64,000 nucleotides of DNA from Metaphire vulgaris (GCA_018105865.1 CM030859.1:7392168-7456167); one strand, 5' to 3'; counted from the stretch's first letter, positions 27,701 through 40,925 are shown. Notes: generated from the sequence alone by a model not told the origin. Program-made: numbers and translations.

Positions 27701-30700
27701 CTAGTTTTTGGGAGATATTTTGGATTTATTATTTATTTGTTTCTCAGTTATACTAATTACTTAATGTACTGTAAATGATGAGATATTTGATCAAGGATAA
27801 CATTGTTAACATTGATTATAATTATTATTGACTTGAAGTGACAGAATAGTTTAGCAATGTAATATAAAAGCATTTATATGGGTTTTTCTGGATTGTCTTT
27901 GGGTGCTGTTACTATGCATTTACTTTTAATTTTAGAGTTCATATTTTTTCATTAAATAAATTTTGATGGTGTAATTATAATACAATGTGTGTACTTGGGT
28001 CAAATATGTCAGAAATAGGACTGTGTCACTATTTGATTAGCTCATCATTTGCTGGAATAATGAAACTTGTGACTCAGCAGAAATGTTTTAGCAGAAATTT
28101 AATTTTGTATCTGGAGACGTTCTGACCTGAAATAGAGCTTCTTTTGGATTAGCTGAGAGATATAAGATAGAGCTCCCCATTCAAACAGAGTGCAAATGTC
28201 CTCAAGAAATGGAACCGAGAGCTGATTGAATAAGTGAGCCTCTGCAGAATAGTCATTACTTACTCATTTATGCGGTCGTGTTTTCTTGCCTCAACAAGGA
28301 GCCTGACTGCTGAGCCTCGGTCTGATTGGAGTCGATTAAGATGCACTGTTGGGAGAATAGATTAGAGCGAGACCAATATATATTTAGTTAAACCTACGGT
28401 ATTATATAGCCGTAATTGTTAATCTGTTATGAACCAATAAATTGTTTTAAACCTGATCAGCAGTTTCAGATATTACTCAAAATTTCAAAATTGGAGAAAA
28501 GCAGAAATATTTCATTTTTAACCACAAGGTTTCTGTGGCTTGTCTTTGGGTCTACTTCATGGCATTTGTTTTAATTTTCATAGTTGATATTTATTCATTA
28601 AATAGATTTGAGAGAGTGAATAATTATAATACAATGAGAGTAGTTAGCCAAAACTTAATGTCAAAATAGGTCTGTGTCACTATTTGATATTAAATTGGCT
28701 GAATTTTGAATTCTGACTCCAGCAGTAGTCGTTCTAACTAGAAATTTAATTTTGTATCTTGGTTCTGTTTGTAAATTATTGTTCTTTTCTACTTTACAGA
28801 AAAATAGGTAAATATGTCACCATAAATGGCTCAGAATGCTTGAACATGGCCTCTCTTAATTTTCTGGGAATGTCTGGACGTAAAGACATCGAGGTAACGG
28901 AGTCTTTTCTTCTGAAGTTGTCATTTTGCTATTTTTCTAATCCTCTGTTTCTCGTATTTTGATGCCTTTGAGATGTATATGCGTCTTTTCCTCTAATATG
29001 AGCAGCACACTTTATCTTCAGAATATACTGGTATAGCATTCATCTTGAGCTATGCTTCAATGAAAACGAATGCTTGTAAATAAAAGTTCCCTTGTTGTTC
29101 ATTTAAGATTAGCACTTTTGTCTGCACATAAGTTTTAATAATAAATGGTTGGGTGGAATAAAGTTAAAAATGCAGATTACCACCTTAATGGTGAGGTTGT
29201 CAATTGAAGAGTCCAGAGGAATAAGGAAGGTTTAAAATTACCCCATTAGTGGTGAAAATATGGGAATGTGAAGGTCTGGTTAAATATCGAGTAAATCAAA
29301 GTTACCCCATTTATTGTTTTTGATCAAAACAATGGGGTCGGATACTGTTACCTCCTTATTCCACCCAGCCATTCAATTACTGTTACTTATTGTCCTGTGT
29401 AGGCTTTAAGCTTTTATAGCAGTAGAGTTGAATTTGTTTTTTACTCACAGTGTTTCATGATTCTCTTATCTGCTTTCTTTTAAGCGCATATATAAATACC
29501 GGTATATGTGAACTTCCTTTATTTTAATTTTATTATTTTATTTCTTGTAGGAGATGGCAGTAAAGTCTCTGAGAAAGTACGGCGTTGGTTCTTGTGGCCC
29601 TCGAGGATTTTATGGAACTGTTGGTATGTATTGCTTATAGTGATTTTACGTAGGAGAATATTAACATTGTAGCTCTCAAATTTTCAGAACAGAAATTGCT
29701 TCCAATGATTAATTAGTTTTGATCACTTGGCTAAATGTGAAATACAGTGCTTATTGTTTGCTTATTGGTTTTTGTTAGTTGTGAATGTTTCAGCCTGTAG
29801 TAATTATGAAATGTTTGTTTGGTAAATAAGTCATAGCATGTGCTGAATTCATTGATGCATTTTAAAAACTGTTCACTCATTCACTTAATCACTTTTGGAA
29901 TCACCATTGTCTCTTAACTTCAATTTGGAATCAAGTTATTATTTCTGTAACTCAATGTAAAAATTCTATATCCAGGATTAAAGGGTTTATTATATGTATT
30001 GAATTCAGACAGTTCTTGGTTCCCGTGCCTTCTCAGTGGCCACGCCCAAACTCTGGAACTCATTGCCTCAGTCTCATGTGTGCATTGCAAATTCATTACA
30101 GATGCTTAGAACAAGATTAAAACCCCATCTCTTTGACCTGGCTTATCTACCATAGACTGTCACCTGTTTATCCAGCCAGATACCCTAAATTTGACCTGGA
30201 TCTTTAATTATTTTGATTTGGTGTGTCATCGGTTGATGCTCCTGTGCATTATGAAGTGGCTCTATAGAAGTTTAAGATTAGATTAAATTAGAATTCCATT
30301 CTGAACTGACTCTTTGTTCTGGGCTACAACAGATCTGATTTCCAATGCATTATGATAGTTGCTTGAAGATTCAATCAACTGAAATATGTGAATCTTCAGT
30401 TGCTGGACTGTGCTGTTAAAGCAGTTTTTATGTTTTGACGATTTTGCTCTTGAAATTTATCTTCAGATGTTCATTTGAAATTGGAAGAGAAATTGGAACA
30501 TTTTATGCAAACTGAAGAGGCTATTGTCTATTCGTACGGGTTTGCAACTATAGCCAGTGCCATTCCAGCCTATTCAAAGCGAGGAGATGTCATATTTGTG
30601 TAAGTTCTTCTCTTGACATCGCATCGTTGATTATTTATTTTTAAAAGTTTTCATTGCTTGTGAAAGATTCTTTAAAACAGCTAATTTTGATCTACTTGCA

Positions 30701-33700
30701 TTTCTATGATAGAAATGTAATTTTGTGTAGATTCTGATTCATTTAATGCTGTGATTTTGGATTGAATTCTAGCGACGAAGGGGTTCACTTTGCAATCCAG
30801 AAAGGCATTCAAGCTAGTCGCAGTAAGGTGTATTACTTCAAGCACAATAGCCTTGAGGACCTCGAAAGAGTTCTGAAACTGCAACAGGTTGAAGACAAAA
30901 AGGTAAATTGTGTAATTAAATGGCTAATGTATTGTGACTGTATTCAATTAATCACTAGGGTACTGCGACCTCTTGGGTCTTCTAATTTGAGACACTTGGA
31001 TTTGGTTTTGTCTTGCTGATGTCCTGATCCTAGTTGGCCTCGAACAGTGTGAAAATCACTCCTAATTCCAGACCAATGGTTCCTTCCTCTCCAACCCTGC
31101 TGCAGAAAGGTTGATTGATGATAATTGATAGAGACACGTTGGCCATTAAGATGGATCATGAGATGCATGTTTAATGGGTGATTGCTGAAAGATTTGAGTT
31201 GAAAAGAGATTTGATGGTTCTTTTATTGAGCTTACAGAGTTGGTTATTGTTGACTATTAGAATATCAGAGAAATAATTATATTGTGGTTATATTGATCAA
31301 TTTAACTTATCAAATGATCTATGTTAACAATGATCTTGCTTAGGCATATGTTGCCATAAATTTAATTTCAATGTGAAATTATTTCTTGGACTATGAGCAG
31401 TGAAAGGCATCTTGATATTCATTGCCACTTGCTAAAGGTGTCATACTTGCCAAAGACAACTTTGGAATTGCATGAGCCTTTAATAATCTTGTTTAAGTCA
31501 TTCTCTTCATACCTATTCATCTTTAGTTTTGCCGCAGTTGAAGTGTATTGCTGGTGTAATTATGGTTAGTATAATATGCTGCTATTGTTTTGTTGCTTAA
31601 GAGAGAAAATGGTGATAGAGAAGAACAGTTGAACAATTTAACATTTTCATGATATTCCAAATGCCGTATTCTTAGTTTATGCACTTACATAACGAGTAAT
31701 TTGAGTTCTGAGATTTCCAGTATATGATAACAATGATGAACAAAATGAAAATGGCTGGATTAATCATTGTAAATTTCCTAGCGTAGTGTTCATATTTTTT
31801 GTAACTCATTGTTTTGTAGAATCCCAAAAAGGCCAAAGTCACTCGTCGCTTTATGGTCATCGAAGGACTTTACGTGAATTATGGTGATATTTGTCCACTG
31901 CCTCAAATGGTAAGTCACGACAGCTGTTCTGAACGAATTAAAATGTTTAATTTATTGACTCTTCCTTTCATTTCCTTTGTAAAAATCATTTTATTTCTTT
32001 ATTTTGTCTTGTTATTTTAACACTAGAACAGAACAGCAGCAATTTTCAGTTCAGTTTAGCCTTTTTGCACTCCTTCTTGTGGAGCATAGGTCACTGACAA
32101 GTTCTCTCCACTTTGCTCTGTCTTTCGCGATCACTTCCATGGTTGACCATTTTATTTCGTTTGCCCTCATCTCTTTTTCCAGTGTGTTTTTCCATGTGTT
32201 TTTCGGTCTTCCTCTCTTTCTCACAGCAGCGGTTTTGGTCTACCTAAAATGGCAGGGTGTGTCAATTGGTGCATAGTGTGTTAACTGCCCTCCTACAGCA
32301 AGTGATAAGTAAGGTCATCCAGCTAACCATGTGAACTAGATAGCAAAGTGTGTTACAGTGCCAACTAACTCATTCCAAGCAGCTTCACGTGGACTTTGGA
32401 CCCACAGTCCTTGATGTCCCCCGCTACTATGCTGGAGTTCTAGCACATGCTATACAGAATTAAACGAATATCTAGAAAACATCTCTAGCACACATACTTA
32501 GCTGCTAGTAAGCACATTGTTTTACAGGTAGGACCAGTGGCTGCGTCAGGATTTGGCAAGTGGGGGCAGTTGGGGAAAGGCAGCTTCTAAGCATTTGGGC
32601 ACCAATTGTTTTTAGGGGGGCAACCATTTTTCATATACCTGGACTAGTCTATTTGCTTAGAATGAGTGCTCTATTGTATGAGGGCAACTGGGGACCAGGC
32701 AGTAAGCAGATGCATGGACCCCCTCCCTATGTAGCCGCCTCTGGTTAGGACGTTTAGGAATATTTTACGATACTGACCAAATATCACCGTATTTACTTAG
32801 TTATTATTTAGGCCTAAGTGTGAAGAGAGGAAAAATTCAAACTAACAAAGAGCCTGCAAAACATCAACAGCAACAACAGCAGTGAAAAGAAAAAGTCGGT
32901 CGCCCACAGTGGTTCACTGCTGAACAGGCACTGGCGAGAATTTAGAACCTCTTTGACACAAACAGTGGTGATGAGACATCTGACATTGAATCCATTGGAG
33001 CTATCTCCAGCTCTGACGAAGATAACACGGATGTCGAGGCATACGAAATAAGGCCTCAGCTGTTGAGTTGACTGCTGTCATTGTCTCAAACATTGACAAA
33101 GATAACAATGCTGGTGGGACCATTACCAGTAAAGATGATACATTGTGGGAGCGTGGGACCTGAATTATTGCACTGCAACTACATAATGTCTTTTCTGGAA
33201 ACCCGGTTACAAGGAACTATACCCGGACAGTGAGGGACAGTTTCTGAAAATGAAGCAGAATGCCTGTGACTGTTTTCAAGTCGATGTCTTCAGAGGGAGA
33301 ATTAAATGGAACACAAGGAGAGAGAGAGACAGAGAGAGGGGAAGGAGAGAGGGAGCAAGGGAAGGAGAGGTAGAGAAGGAGAGAGGGAGGAGGGAGGGAA
33401 AAAGGGTGTAAAGAAAGACACTGAGGTATTTAGATTTGTTGACAACAGCCAGTAGACATAGGCCTATAAGCTACAGATCGCGATGGAGAACACTGACCCA
33501 TTCTTGTAGCCAACCGTCGCCAAGCGACGACGGCGCAATGACTTGACTTTGACTTGACTATAAGCTACATGATTTACACTCCTTAGGCCTATGCCAAACA
33601 AGCCTGACAAATTCCAAATCAAGTTTTGTATCCTTGCTGAAGTGAACAGAAAATACTGCCTATGTGTAAAATCATATCTTAGAAGAGACGAGTGAGCTAT

Positions 33701-36700
33701 CAGATAAAGACAACGTAAACAGAACCGTCATAACTTCCAAGCGTCCCTTGTGTGCCAAGCGCTTGGCCAAAGTGTGCACAACATGGAAGGACAAGGTCGA
33801 CTGACTGTGTTTAGTACTGCAATTTGACATTGCGTCAGTTGACGCACGTCGCCATTCTAGGTAGATGATGCTGTGTACTGGACATTTACAAGTCCAAAGA
33901 GATTCTGTTTGCAGTTTTTCATGTAGCATGTGAAATAAATAAGTCACATTTTTTCAGATTTCTCTTACAAGTAATTATGTGGTAATGAGGCACTGACTTC
34001 ACCATTTGCGTCAATTGGCGCACTCCGCCGTTCTAGTGTTAAATTTGCTACAAATTTTAAGAGCTGCAAATAGCTGTTTGCACTCTAATGATGCTGCAGA
34101 CAGTGACAGTAGTCTATAGGTTACCAACCTTCATCCTGGCTTTGGCAGTTATAGATTCCAAGAGTCAAACATTGACTGTAGCCAAAACTGTTATGTTGTT
34201 TTTTTCCTTCAGGTGTTCATCAAATCGACTCTGTTGTAAATAGGTAAATGGGATGTTTAATTGGTGGAAAGAAGGGCAGTGGGGGAAAGGCTGTCCAGTT
34301 CTCACAAAGGCATTCAGCCTATTGACCTTTGACCTTTTTGCTTTTTAATACTATCACATTTATTGTCCCTATTTGTAATGTTATCTACAGTACTATACCC
34401 TACTATACAATGAGAATCCTGTGTGTTAGTAAAGAATGTATTAAGTGAAAATATGTTTGTGAATTTTGACCATTAGAAATGGCTGAAAATACACACACAC
34501 ACACACACACAGCAGCTATAATTGGACTGAATGAGCTAGTGTAAAGCTGCGGTTATTTCTGTGATTAGGTTGAATTGAAACACAAATACAAAGTGAGGAT
34601 CTTCCTGGATGAGACAGTCTCCTTTGGTACTCTGGGAAAGACAGGAAAGGGTGTCACTGAGCACTTTGGAATACCAGTAAGCTTCATTGCATTTGTTTAT
34701 AATTGATGAGGCATAAATGTAACTGAAATTACATTCTCACACAGGCCCATCTTATACCTGTGTGGGTCCCTGGCAACTGGCGGCCTGCGGGGCCCTAGAT
34801 GTGAAGATCAAATGTTGGCAAGCAAAAAAGGCCGTCTCCAAACGTTTTTGGATGTTGATAAGCCAAAAAATGGTCATTTCCAAACATTTTTGGGTGGTGA
34901 CAAGCAAAAAAATTTGCGCGGGGCCCTTAAGATGCGCGGGGCCCCTGGCATTGTGCCTGATTTTTAGCACGTAAAGACGGGCCTGTTCTCACACTATGAT
35001 GCTTTTGGGATATATCTCTTTTGCTACACTGTTTAAATGTGTTAGTAGTCATTCTGATAAACCTACCTTGATGTTCTCTAGATCGATGAGATTGATCTGA
35101 TTGCTGGTTCACTGGAAAACGCTATCGCTTCTGTTGGTGGATTTTGCTGCGGAAAAGCTTTTGTGATTGACCACCAGGTGACTTAAGTGTAAATCGGTTA
35201 TCAAATGAAGAAGCCTCTAACACCATTTGGTGACCATTTGGTTGCATTAATTTCTTGTGCCTTGTTAATGGGTGATAAATTTAATAAAGTGGCATGATCA
35301 ATAATAACCGAGTATCTGCTTTAATTTTTGAAGGTTTGTTTAAAAGTCTATTGTATTTTCATTGTAATATGATATGCATAGCACTCGTTACATTTTGTTG
35401 GTCCTGTTTATTTTCTAGCGTCTTTCTGGCCTTGGCTACTGTTTCTCAGCTTCTGCTCCACCAATGTTGGCACAGGCAGCAATTACTGCTCTTGAGGTTC
35501 TAGAAGATTCCCCCGGTATGTTGTCAGTGTTCCCTAACACAATTATTATAACAGTAGTGAATATGAAGATGAATTCCTGGTTCTTGTAGCGGTCTTGAAT
35601 ATATAAGTAGGGATTATTTTCCTATGTAAATTATATTCATTGGTATGTGTGCTGCCTGATCATATTATGAAGGACAACTCGACTTCAATCTTTGAGCACA
35701 ACTTAAATACATAACATTCAGTACCTCCTATTACTTAATTGTCAAAGTTCCCCCTTGGTATGCAAATTGCATAATCTTAAAGTCTGCTAGTACTTGTAGT
35801 AGTAGTAGTAGTAGTAGTTGTTGTAGTAGTAGTAGTTGTTGTTGTATTAGTAGTAGTATAGTAGCAGCAGCAATAGAAGACTTACTGTAAATAGAGTTAT
35901 GATATGAAATCATGAGATCCTTTGATAATTTCTGTTCATAATAATATTAAGATGTTTTCAGATATTCACAATTTTGAAATATAATAGTGACACCGCTTTT
36001 TTTAGCTAAAAGTTTATTTCTGAATTCTGTGGATGTAGAATTTTTAAATAGTTTGGTTTCTATGTAGATCTTCTGGAGACGCTGCATGATTTGTCAGAGT
36101 ACACTCACTCTAAACTTCAGCAGTGAGCTTTATCTCACTTATTACATTTCAGATTTTAAGTCTCTTTCAGATATATTTACAGTTGCAGGATCATAAATGT
36201 GTCATAGCATTGAATGCTTAAGGTTGTTGGAGTAATGCTATAAAGTTTGCAATCTGGATTTGGCAAAAAAAATTTATATTTGAATTTTTTGTGACTCTTT
36301 CTGATAATGGACAATTTTAGTACTGGGCCTCTGAGAGACCAATCAGAAACAGTATGTGCCATATCAATAATCTGTTTTATTGGGATATGGACTTGCATGT
36401 ACTTGCGTCAGCTCAACAAAATCATTGCACAGCTGTAGCTGTAGGCATGCAAATTTCATTGATGACGTTTTTGCCAGTTTGTTTGGAAATGGAGGAAGGT
36501 TTTGATTATATCTGTGATACTTTTTTTCGTTGTTAGGTTGAGTGGACTGCGAATTGCAGGCGATGCTATCTCTCCAGTGAAGCACTTGTATCTGGCAACC
36601 TCATCTGGCGACAGGGAGAAGGATCTGTCGAAACTGCGCCGAATTGTTGCCAAGGTAGGAGAGAAACATTTTTACTATGATGGCATCTCTGTGAAACTCT

Positions 36701-39258
36701 CTATGAAATGAGCCATCGTGGTTGGTCACTTGCTGTAGTAGTCAATTGGCTGTGAATCAGACTTTGCAATATAAAGTAAGGTGGTAGATTGTATAAGATA
36801 TTTTTATCAATATGATGGTATGAAGATATGATCATTCATTGCATGATAAGTTCATATTAAAGCTCTCTTCCTTTCTAGCTACAGCTACACAGGCTGATTA
36901 TTTATCATCTTGCAGTTCTATGTATATTACAAAGGGTTAAGACAAAAGATGGGGATTTACGGTGAATGGGCTGGTAGTGGAGCAGGGCAGGAAGTTAAAA
37001 TATGAGAAGCCCCGATCAACGAGAATGCAAGATGTCATGATGAGATGAAGAGATTTGCGATTGGTGGCGGACATTCATTTCAGGATGATTTCTACTGAGA
37101 AGTGGACAGAATAGAGGGAAAGAATGCTACAGTTGATTATGAGAATGTGGTGAATTGAGATGAATTGAGACTTGGGCATTGAGAATGAAGAAAATTAAGG
37201 TCAGTCAGTCAGGTCTTCGTCCTCCAGCTGTGTCCAGCTATTGACTTCTCCATGACATCTCTCCAAAGTTCTCTGTCCTTTGCTATTTCTTCCAAAGTCA
37301 TTCAGTGATTGTAGTTTTTTGAAATTCAGCCCTGCCATGTGCAGATCCTCTTCCAAACCGTCCACCCAAAATTAAGGTACAACAGTTATTGTATGTTGAA
37401 ATAGTGGCCTGTTGAAGTCACAATGGATTTCTGCTAGACGGTGTGGAGCTGACAGCAGTAATTCCAGATTACTATGGTCTGCATGTGAATTTTGTATTTC
37501 TTTATATGAATTGTTTCAAGTATCATCTGAGTGATCTGACAACTTGGGCCATCTAAGTTATGTAGGCGCTGTCATTCATTATTGTATGTTGTATTAATTA
37601 AAGTCTTAGCTACATTTTTATAATATTTTGAGGATTGCAATAACCCATTTCATTTGCATTTATCTGTTGCTGATTAGGCTGAAGATAACGGTATTGCTTT
37701 GACAGTGGCAGCATACCTTGATGAAGAGATACACATGCCTGAACCAAGGTATTTTCCATATACCCTGAGCTTTATATTTTGTGATGGATGTAAGAATTAT
37801 TGAATGTACTGTTTACATGACTGAGAATAGAATGAAGATGTGCCTGTAACATGACCATATTGTGTTAGCTCTCAGTTTTATTTAAACTAATTTTGTATTT
37901 GTTCTGGAAATATGTTGATTAGCCATGTAGTTTCAAACTATAGCTATGTAAGATTTCAGAGATTGAATTAGAATAGCCATGAGTGGGCACTGGTGGTCAC
38001 CCCTGCCCCCACCCATGCTGGGACCAGATATGGGATTTGTGCAAGACAGATGAGAAATTTTGAGGATGAATCATGTTGGAAGAATTGATATACTTAGTTG
38101 TACAGTATTACAGCTTTTGTCCACTCAGTAATATGTCACAAAACCTCTAAAGTGTGCACCAGAGATCATGGTCTAACTTTAATGTTGCTCAAAACCTGTG
38201 GCATATCTTGAGGGGCTGGGAGCAGCTGCTCCTGTTTGCAAAATTTTGGGAAATTTTTGGAGGTGCAAAATTATTGAGAAGGCACAAAATTATGGGGGAC
38301 ACAAAATACAAAAAATAATTGACAGGGTAAACAAGAAAAATGAAATTAAAATGAAATAAAGAACCAATACACATAATAAAGTAACTATGCAAGTATGAAA
38401 AAAATAGCTGATGACTTTTTTGCTTGTCGGGACTTTTCCAGAAGTTGAGGAGTGGCATACCAGTTTCACCCTGGGCGCCGCCAACCCACTGTATGCCGCT
38501 GCTCAAAACTTCTGTGTCTGATTCAGCCCTGGACCCTACTGGGGTGCTAACAACACTTCTCTAGGCTCTCTAAGTCAGAGTGAATTGGATGTGCTTTGGA
38601 TGTGTCTATCTTGATGTCCATTAGCAAAGCCACAAGAGGGGTGGATGGGAGTTTGGGTCCAAGTCTATTCAGGCCAAGTGGGAGCACTTCTGAGAGCTCA
38701 TCCAGAATTGGCGCTATATAAATGCTTTGTTACATTAGACTAAGAGGCTGATTGTGAGAAACATTAAGAAAATTTTATCTAATGGGTATAGGGGTTGCTG
38801 AATGCTTGTACAGTATGCAAAATTACTCCAAAGTTAAAGGTTTGATTCTAGTATTATCCTAAATTTTTGGTGGCTGGTGCTACACCTCAGAGTCAGACCC
38901 TGCAAGGTAAGTTAATTAATGACACCCCTCTCAGCCTCTTAGTCAAATCAGCCCAAGTAAACATGTAAAAAATGATGCTGCTCCTGTGTTCTTGAAACTT
39001 TGCCACTGGTTGATGCAGAATAATGTGTCAACCAGTAGCATAGCTAGTAATGTAATTTTACTTGTAAGTTGATTTCTTGCGAGATGTGGAACAGATCGTG
39101 TTAAAACTGCTGTCTTTTGTTAAATTATAGCGTCTGCTTCAGAAATTGTCATTTTCTTTCCTTTCAGCCTTCGAATTCCAGTTAATGCTGCTTTGAAATA
39201 TGAAGATGTTGACAGATTCACTGAAGTTTTGCGCACCGTTCTGAATGAAGTACTTTAA
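24730..39258 (+). CDS. SPTLC1: Serine palmitoyltransferase long-chain base subunit 1, 15 coding exons, complete
   Basis: Non-catalytic subunit of the ER serine palmitoyltransferase, which condenses serine with palmitoyl-CoA in the first step of sphingolipid synthesis. Coding exons: 24730-24861, 26160-26267, 26772-26875, 28800-28893, 29551-29623, 30467-30599, 30773-30902, 31820-31909, 34569-34676, 35082-35177, 35419-35515, 36068-36122, 36537-36654, 37678-37748, 39168-39258. They sum to 1500 nt (499 aa plus TAA); every junction keeps frame and has GT/AG ends. A membrane segment lies at about residues 48-66. The family motif [13 protein letters not shown] is at 156-168, and its Cys161 matches the human residue mutated in hereditary neuropathy (C133). 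Later motifs are [19 protein letters not shown] and [12 protein letters not shown]. At about residue 337 [14 protein letters not shown] has Asn where the catalytic partner has the PLP lysine, as expected for subunit 1. An in-frame TGA precedes ATG 24730. The ATG at codon 23 (24796) has better start context and aligns with the human N-terminus, so a 477-aa product is equally possible. Confidence 0.95.
26876..28799. repeat. Diverged tandem duplications in SPTLC1 intron 3
   Basis: Ordered matching blocks recur with offsets of about 610-650: GGATTTATTATTTATTTG (27110 and 27721), GAATAAGTGAG-CTCTGCAG (27592 and 28228), TTGTCTTTGGGT (27893 and 28540), AGAAATTTAATTTTGTATCT (28093 and 28740). The last unit abuts the acceptor of exon 4. 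Confidence 0.75.
30010..30290 (+). mobile_element. LINE 3' end in SPTLC1 intron 5
   Basis: Degenerate reading [18 protein letters not shown] followed by [16 protein letters not shown]. The 3' UTR holds TTTGATTTGGTGTGTCATCGG and GTGGCTCTATAGAAG, also found at 22256-22318, and the tail is AGATT repeats. Confidence 0.8.
32040..32240 (-). mobile_element. LINE ORF2 C-terminal fragment
   Basis: The reverse strand reads [20 protein letters not shown] then [20 protein letters not shown], the end of LINE reverse transcriptases. It lies just inside the left end of the piggyBac element. Confidence 0.7.
32535..32743. mobile_element. MITE (CAGTGGCGACTCC family) inside the piggyBac element
   Basis: Ends CAGTGGCTGCGTCAGG and TGTAGCCGCCTCTG; flanks GGTAGGAC and GTTAGGAC (7 of 8). 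Interior blocks match 1033-1221. Confidence 0.75.
32890..33320 (+). pseudogene. piggyBac-like transposase N-terminal remnant
   Basis: One frame reads [15 protein letters not shown] then [16 protein letters not shown] and an acidic serine stretch, typical of piggyBac N-termini. Further on another frame gives [20 protein letters not shown], like the HNVF-GPT-YA block. It is full of stops, and the DDD catalytic core is not visible. Confidence 0.5.
34742..34985. mobile_element. MITE in SPTLC1 intron 9
   Basis: Ends CAGGCCCATCTTATAC and GTAAAGACGGGCCTG; perfect 8-bp duplication TTCTCACA (34734-34741 and 34986-34993). The interior has repeated GCAAGCAAAAAAGGCCGTC-like blocks. Confidence 0.88.
35797..35870. 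repeat. AGT/TTG trinucleotide array in SPTLC1 intron 11
   Basis: (AGT)n with TTG variants. Confidence 0.9.
37200..37380 (-). mobile_element. LINE ORF2 C-terminal fragment in SPTLC1 intron 13
   Basis: The reverse strand contains [17 protein letters not shown] and, in another frame, RICTWQG-type codons, like the ending of LINE ORF2. Frameshifted. Confidence 0.5.
38196..38501. mobile_element. MITE in SPTLC1 intron 14
   Basis: Ends CTGTGGCATATC and TGTATGCCGCTG; perfect 8-bp duplication CTCAAAAC (38188-38195 and 38502-38509). It contains the reverse GACTTTTTTGCTTGTC block. Confidence 0.85.
38600..38745 (+). mobile_element. LINE/SINE 3' tail in SPTLC1 intron 14
   Basis: GGCGCTATATAAATGCTTTG followed by TTACATTAGA resembles the 3' tail of CR1/L2-type LINEs and their SINEs. 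The upstream part is unrecognised. Confidence 0.4.
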
Positions 39259-39560
39259 TGTATCTGCACATTAGTTAAGACAGAAGTAAATCATTCTTAT
39301 ATTACCTACCATGATTCTTGAACCTGAATTTGTCAGCCTTATTGATCTAAATGTTGGTTTTAAGTTTTGATGGGCTCCCTTATTTGCTTATTTTGTGGAG
39401 ATTGTGAATGCTTTATTTTATATAAGACATAACTTGTAGATTTTCTACTGATTGCTATGCTTTTGGGATCATGCTGGATATTCTTCTCTTGCTTGGCACT
39501 GTCCCATATGTGTTGTTTTCTGTAATTAAGAATAAAAATGGTGTGGTTTGGTGTGCTGCT
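39259..39560 (+). other. SPTLC1 3' UTR with polyadenylation signal
   Basis: AATAAA at 39531-39536, about 270 bases after the stop, is followed by a GT-rich stretch (GGTGTGGTTTGGTGTG), the usual layout of a cleavage and polyadenylation site. A second AATAAA at 40385 could give a longer UTR. Confidence 0.5.
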
Positions 39561-40794
39561 GTTATGTAAGTGTATTTGGGGATATTCTTTGAAATACATA
39601 ATGTTTTATTTAAATTAGAGAAATGTTCACTGTGAAATTTTAAAAAATATCGTACGTTGAGTTGCTTTGCGTGTTAAAGAATTCTTGATAATTTACTTAA
39701 TTATTTTGATGGTTGTAGCGTCTTTTTCAAGTTGCAGAATGATTTTCAGCTGAGATAACAATTTTAAAGTTTGCAAATTCTGTTTGGAAGTGACACCATA
39801 AAGACTTTGAATTCATTTGCATGCCTTGTTGCTAGCAGATGGGTATTTTAAGGTTAAATGGTGCTTATGCTAAATTATATGAAAAAAATCCTACAGTTTA
39901 CTAGTTTCTAAAATTACTGTTATTCTACTGAACAGTGAAAATGCCAGCTACTTTTTGTGAGTGCTTTGCCTCTGTATAACCCCCAACTAGTTTTACTTCT
40001 GTCTAAATCAACACAGTGTGTGAAAAATATGTAACTTTCATAGGTAATTCAGTAGTTCAAAATTTTGGCAGAACTGATACCTATCTAAATTTGATTGCTC
40101 TCAGCAGTGTATTGTCTGGTTTAAGTGGAGTATTGATGCTGTTTTTCTCACCGTGGCTACTGTATTTGTTAAGTCTTGTGAGTAAATGAGATGAGCGCAC
40201 AGGTATTTATTCCTTGTTGTGGTGCTGCTAATGCAATTCATAATCATTTTATTACACTTTTGCTGCTAACTGTAACTGAACAGCAAAATTACTTTTAACA
40301 ATTCATAATTTAACTGTAATCATAATGGTAACTAGGTGTTGCTGTTAAGCAGTTTGAAAGTTTATTGGAAAACTAATTTGAGACAATAAATTCTTTTAAC
40401 TCGTGTTGTTCAATGTTTTCCAAATTTGCTAATTATTTCTAAAACGACTTAAATTTGTCTTTTCACAAGCAACCTTATCTAAAACGACTGTCCAGTTCAA
40501 ACACAGGCTTCTGTTCATGTAATTAACATTTCAGCCTTCATTAAAGCTTTTATAATACTTTTTGTCATTCATAGGACATTTTGCTGAACTGACTTTCACT
40601 TGTCTTTACTGTGTAATGCTGAGAACACATGCATAAATAACTGAAATGAATATATTAAATGAGCAAAAATTGCCATGTCCATGATACATTGAATGTAGAT
40701 GTTAAACAGTAATTGTTTTGTAATTTTAATTCTAAATACCTTTTCTAGTGACACAGTTTAGTTAATTTTTGATAACTCTAGCTCTAGACTTAGC
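39561..40794. other. AT-rich intergenic DNA
   Basis: Nothing recognised apart from the possible distal SPTLC1 polyA signal at 40385. Confidence 0.6.
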
Positions 40795-40925
40795 GTGATT
40801 TAAAGTGGCGTAGGAGGCATTACTGCCTGTGTGAAAGCCACAAGGGGCACTATTGGGGCTTGAACCTGCTGCGTCAGCCTACCACTCCAGCGAGTAACCC
40901 ACTCTGCCATCTTCCACCCCGAGTG
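40795..40925 (-). mobile_element. tRNA-derived SINE, copy 2
   Basis: Box A TGGCAGAGTGGG (40898-40909) and box B GGTTCAAGCCCC (40855-40866) on the minus strand. The tail reads GCAGTAATGCCTCCTACGCC. It has no intact acceptor stem or CCA-ready 3' end, so it is a SINE rather than a tRNA gene. Confidence 0.8.

Larger units (their letters stand above)
32021..34038 (+). mobile_element. piggyBac-type element in SPTLC1 intron 8
   Basis: The ends CACTAGAACAG and CCGTTCTAGTG are inverted and both abut TTAA (32017-32020 and 34039-34042), the piggyBac target. The right subterminal block TGCGTCAATTGGCGCAC (about 34009) is repeated in diverged form at about 33831 (TGCGTCAGTTGACGCAC). A degenerate transposase N-terminus lies at 32890-33320. 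A LINE piece and a MITE are nested within. The left end is short, so the exact left boundary is less sure. Confidence 0.65.

Noticed and set aside
40795..40925. tRNA gene
   Set aside because: A and B boxes are good but the stems do not pair over the full length and a second copy has the same non-tRNA body; it is a SINE.
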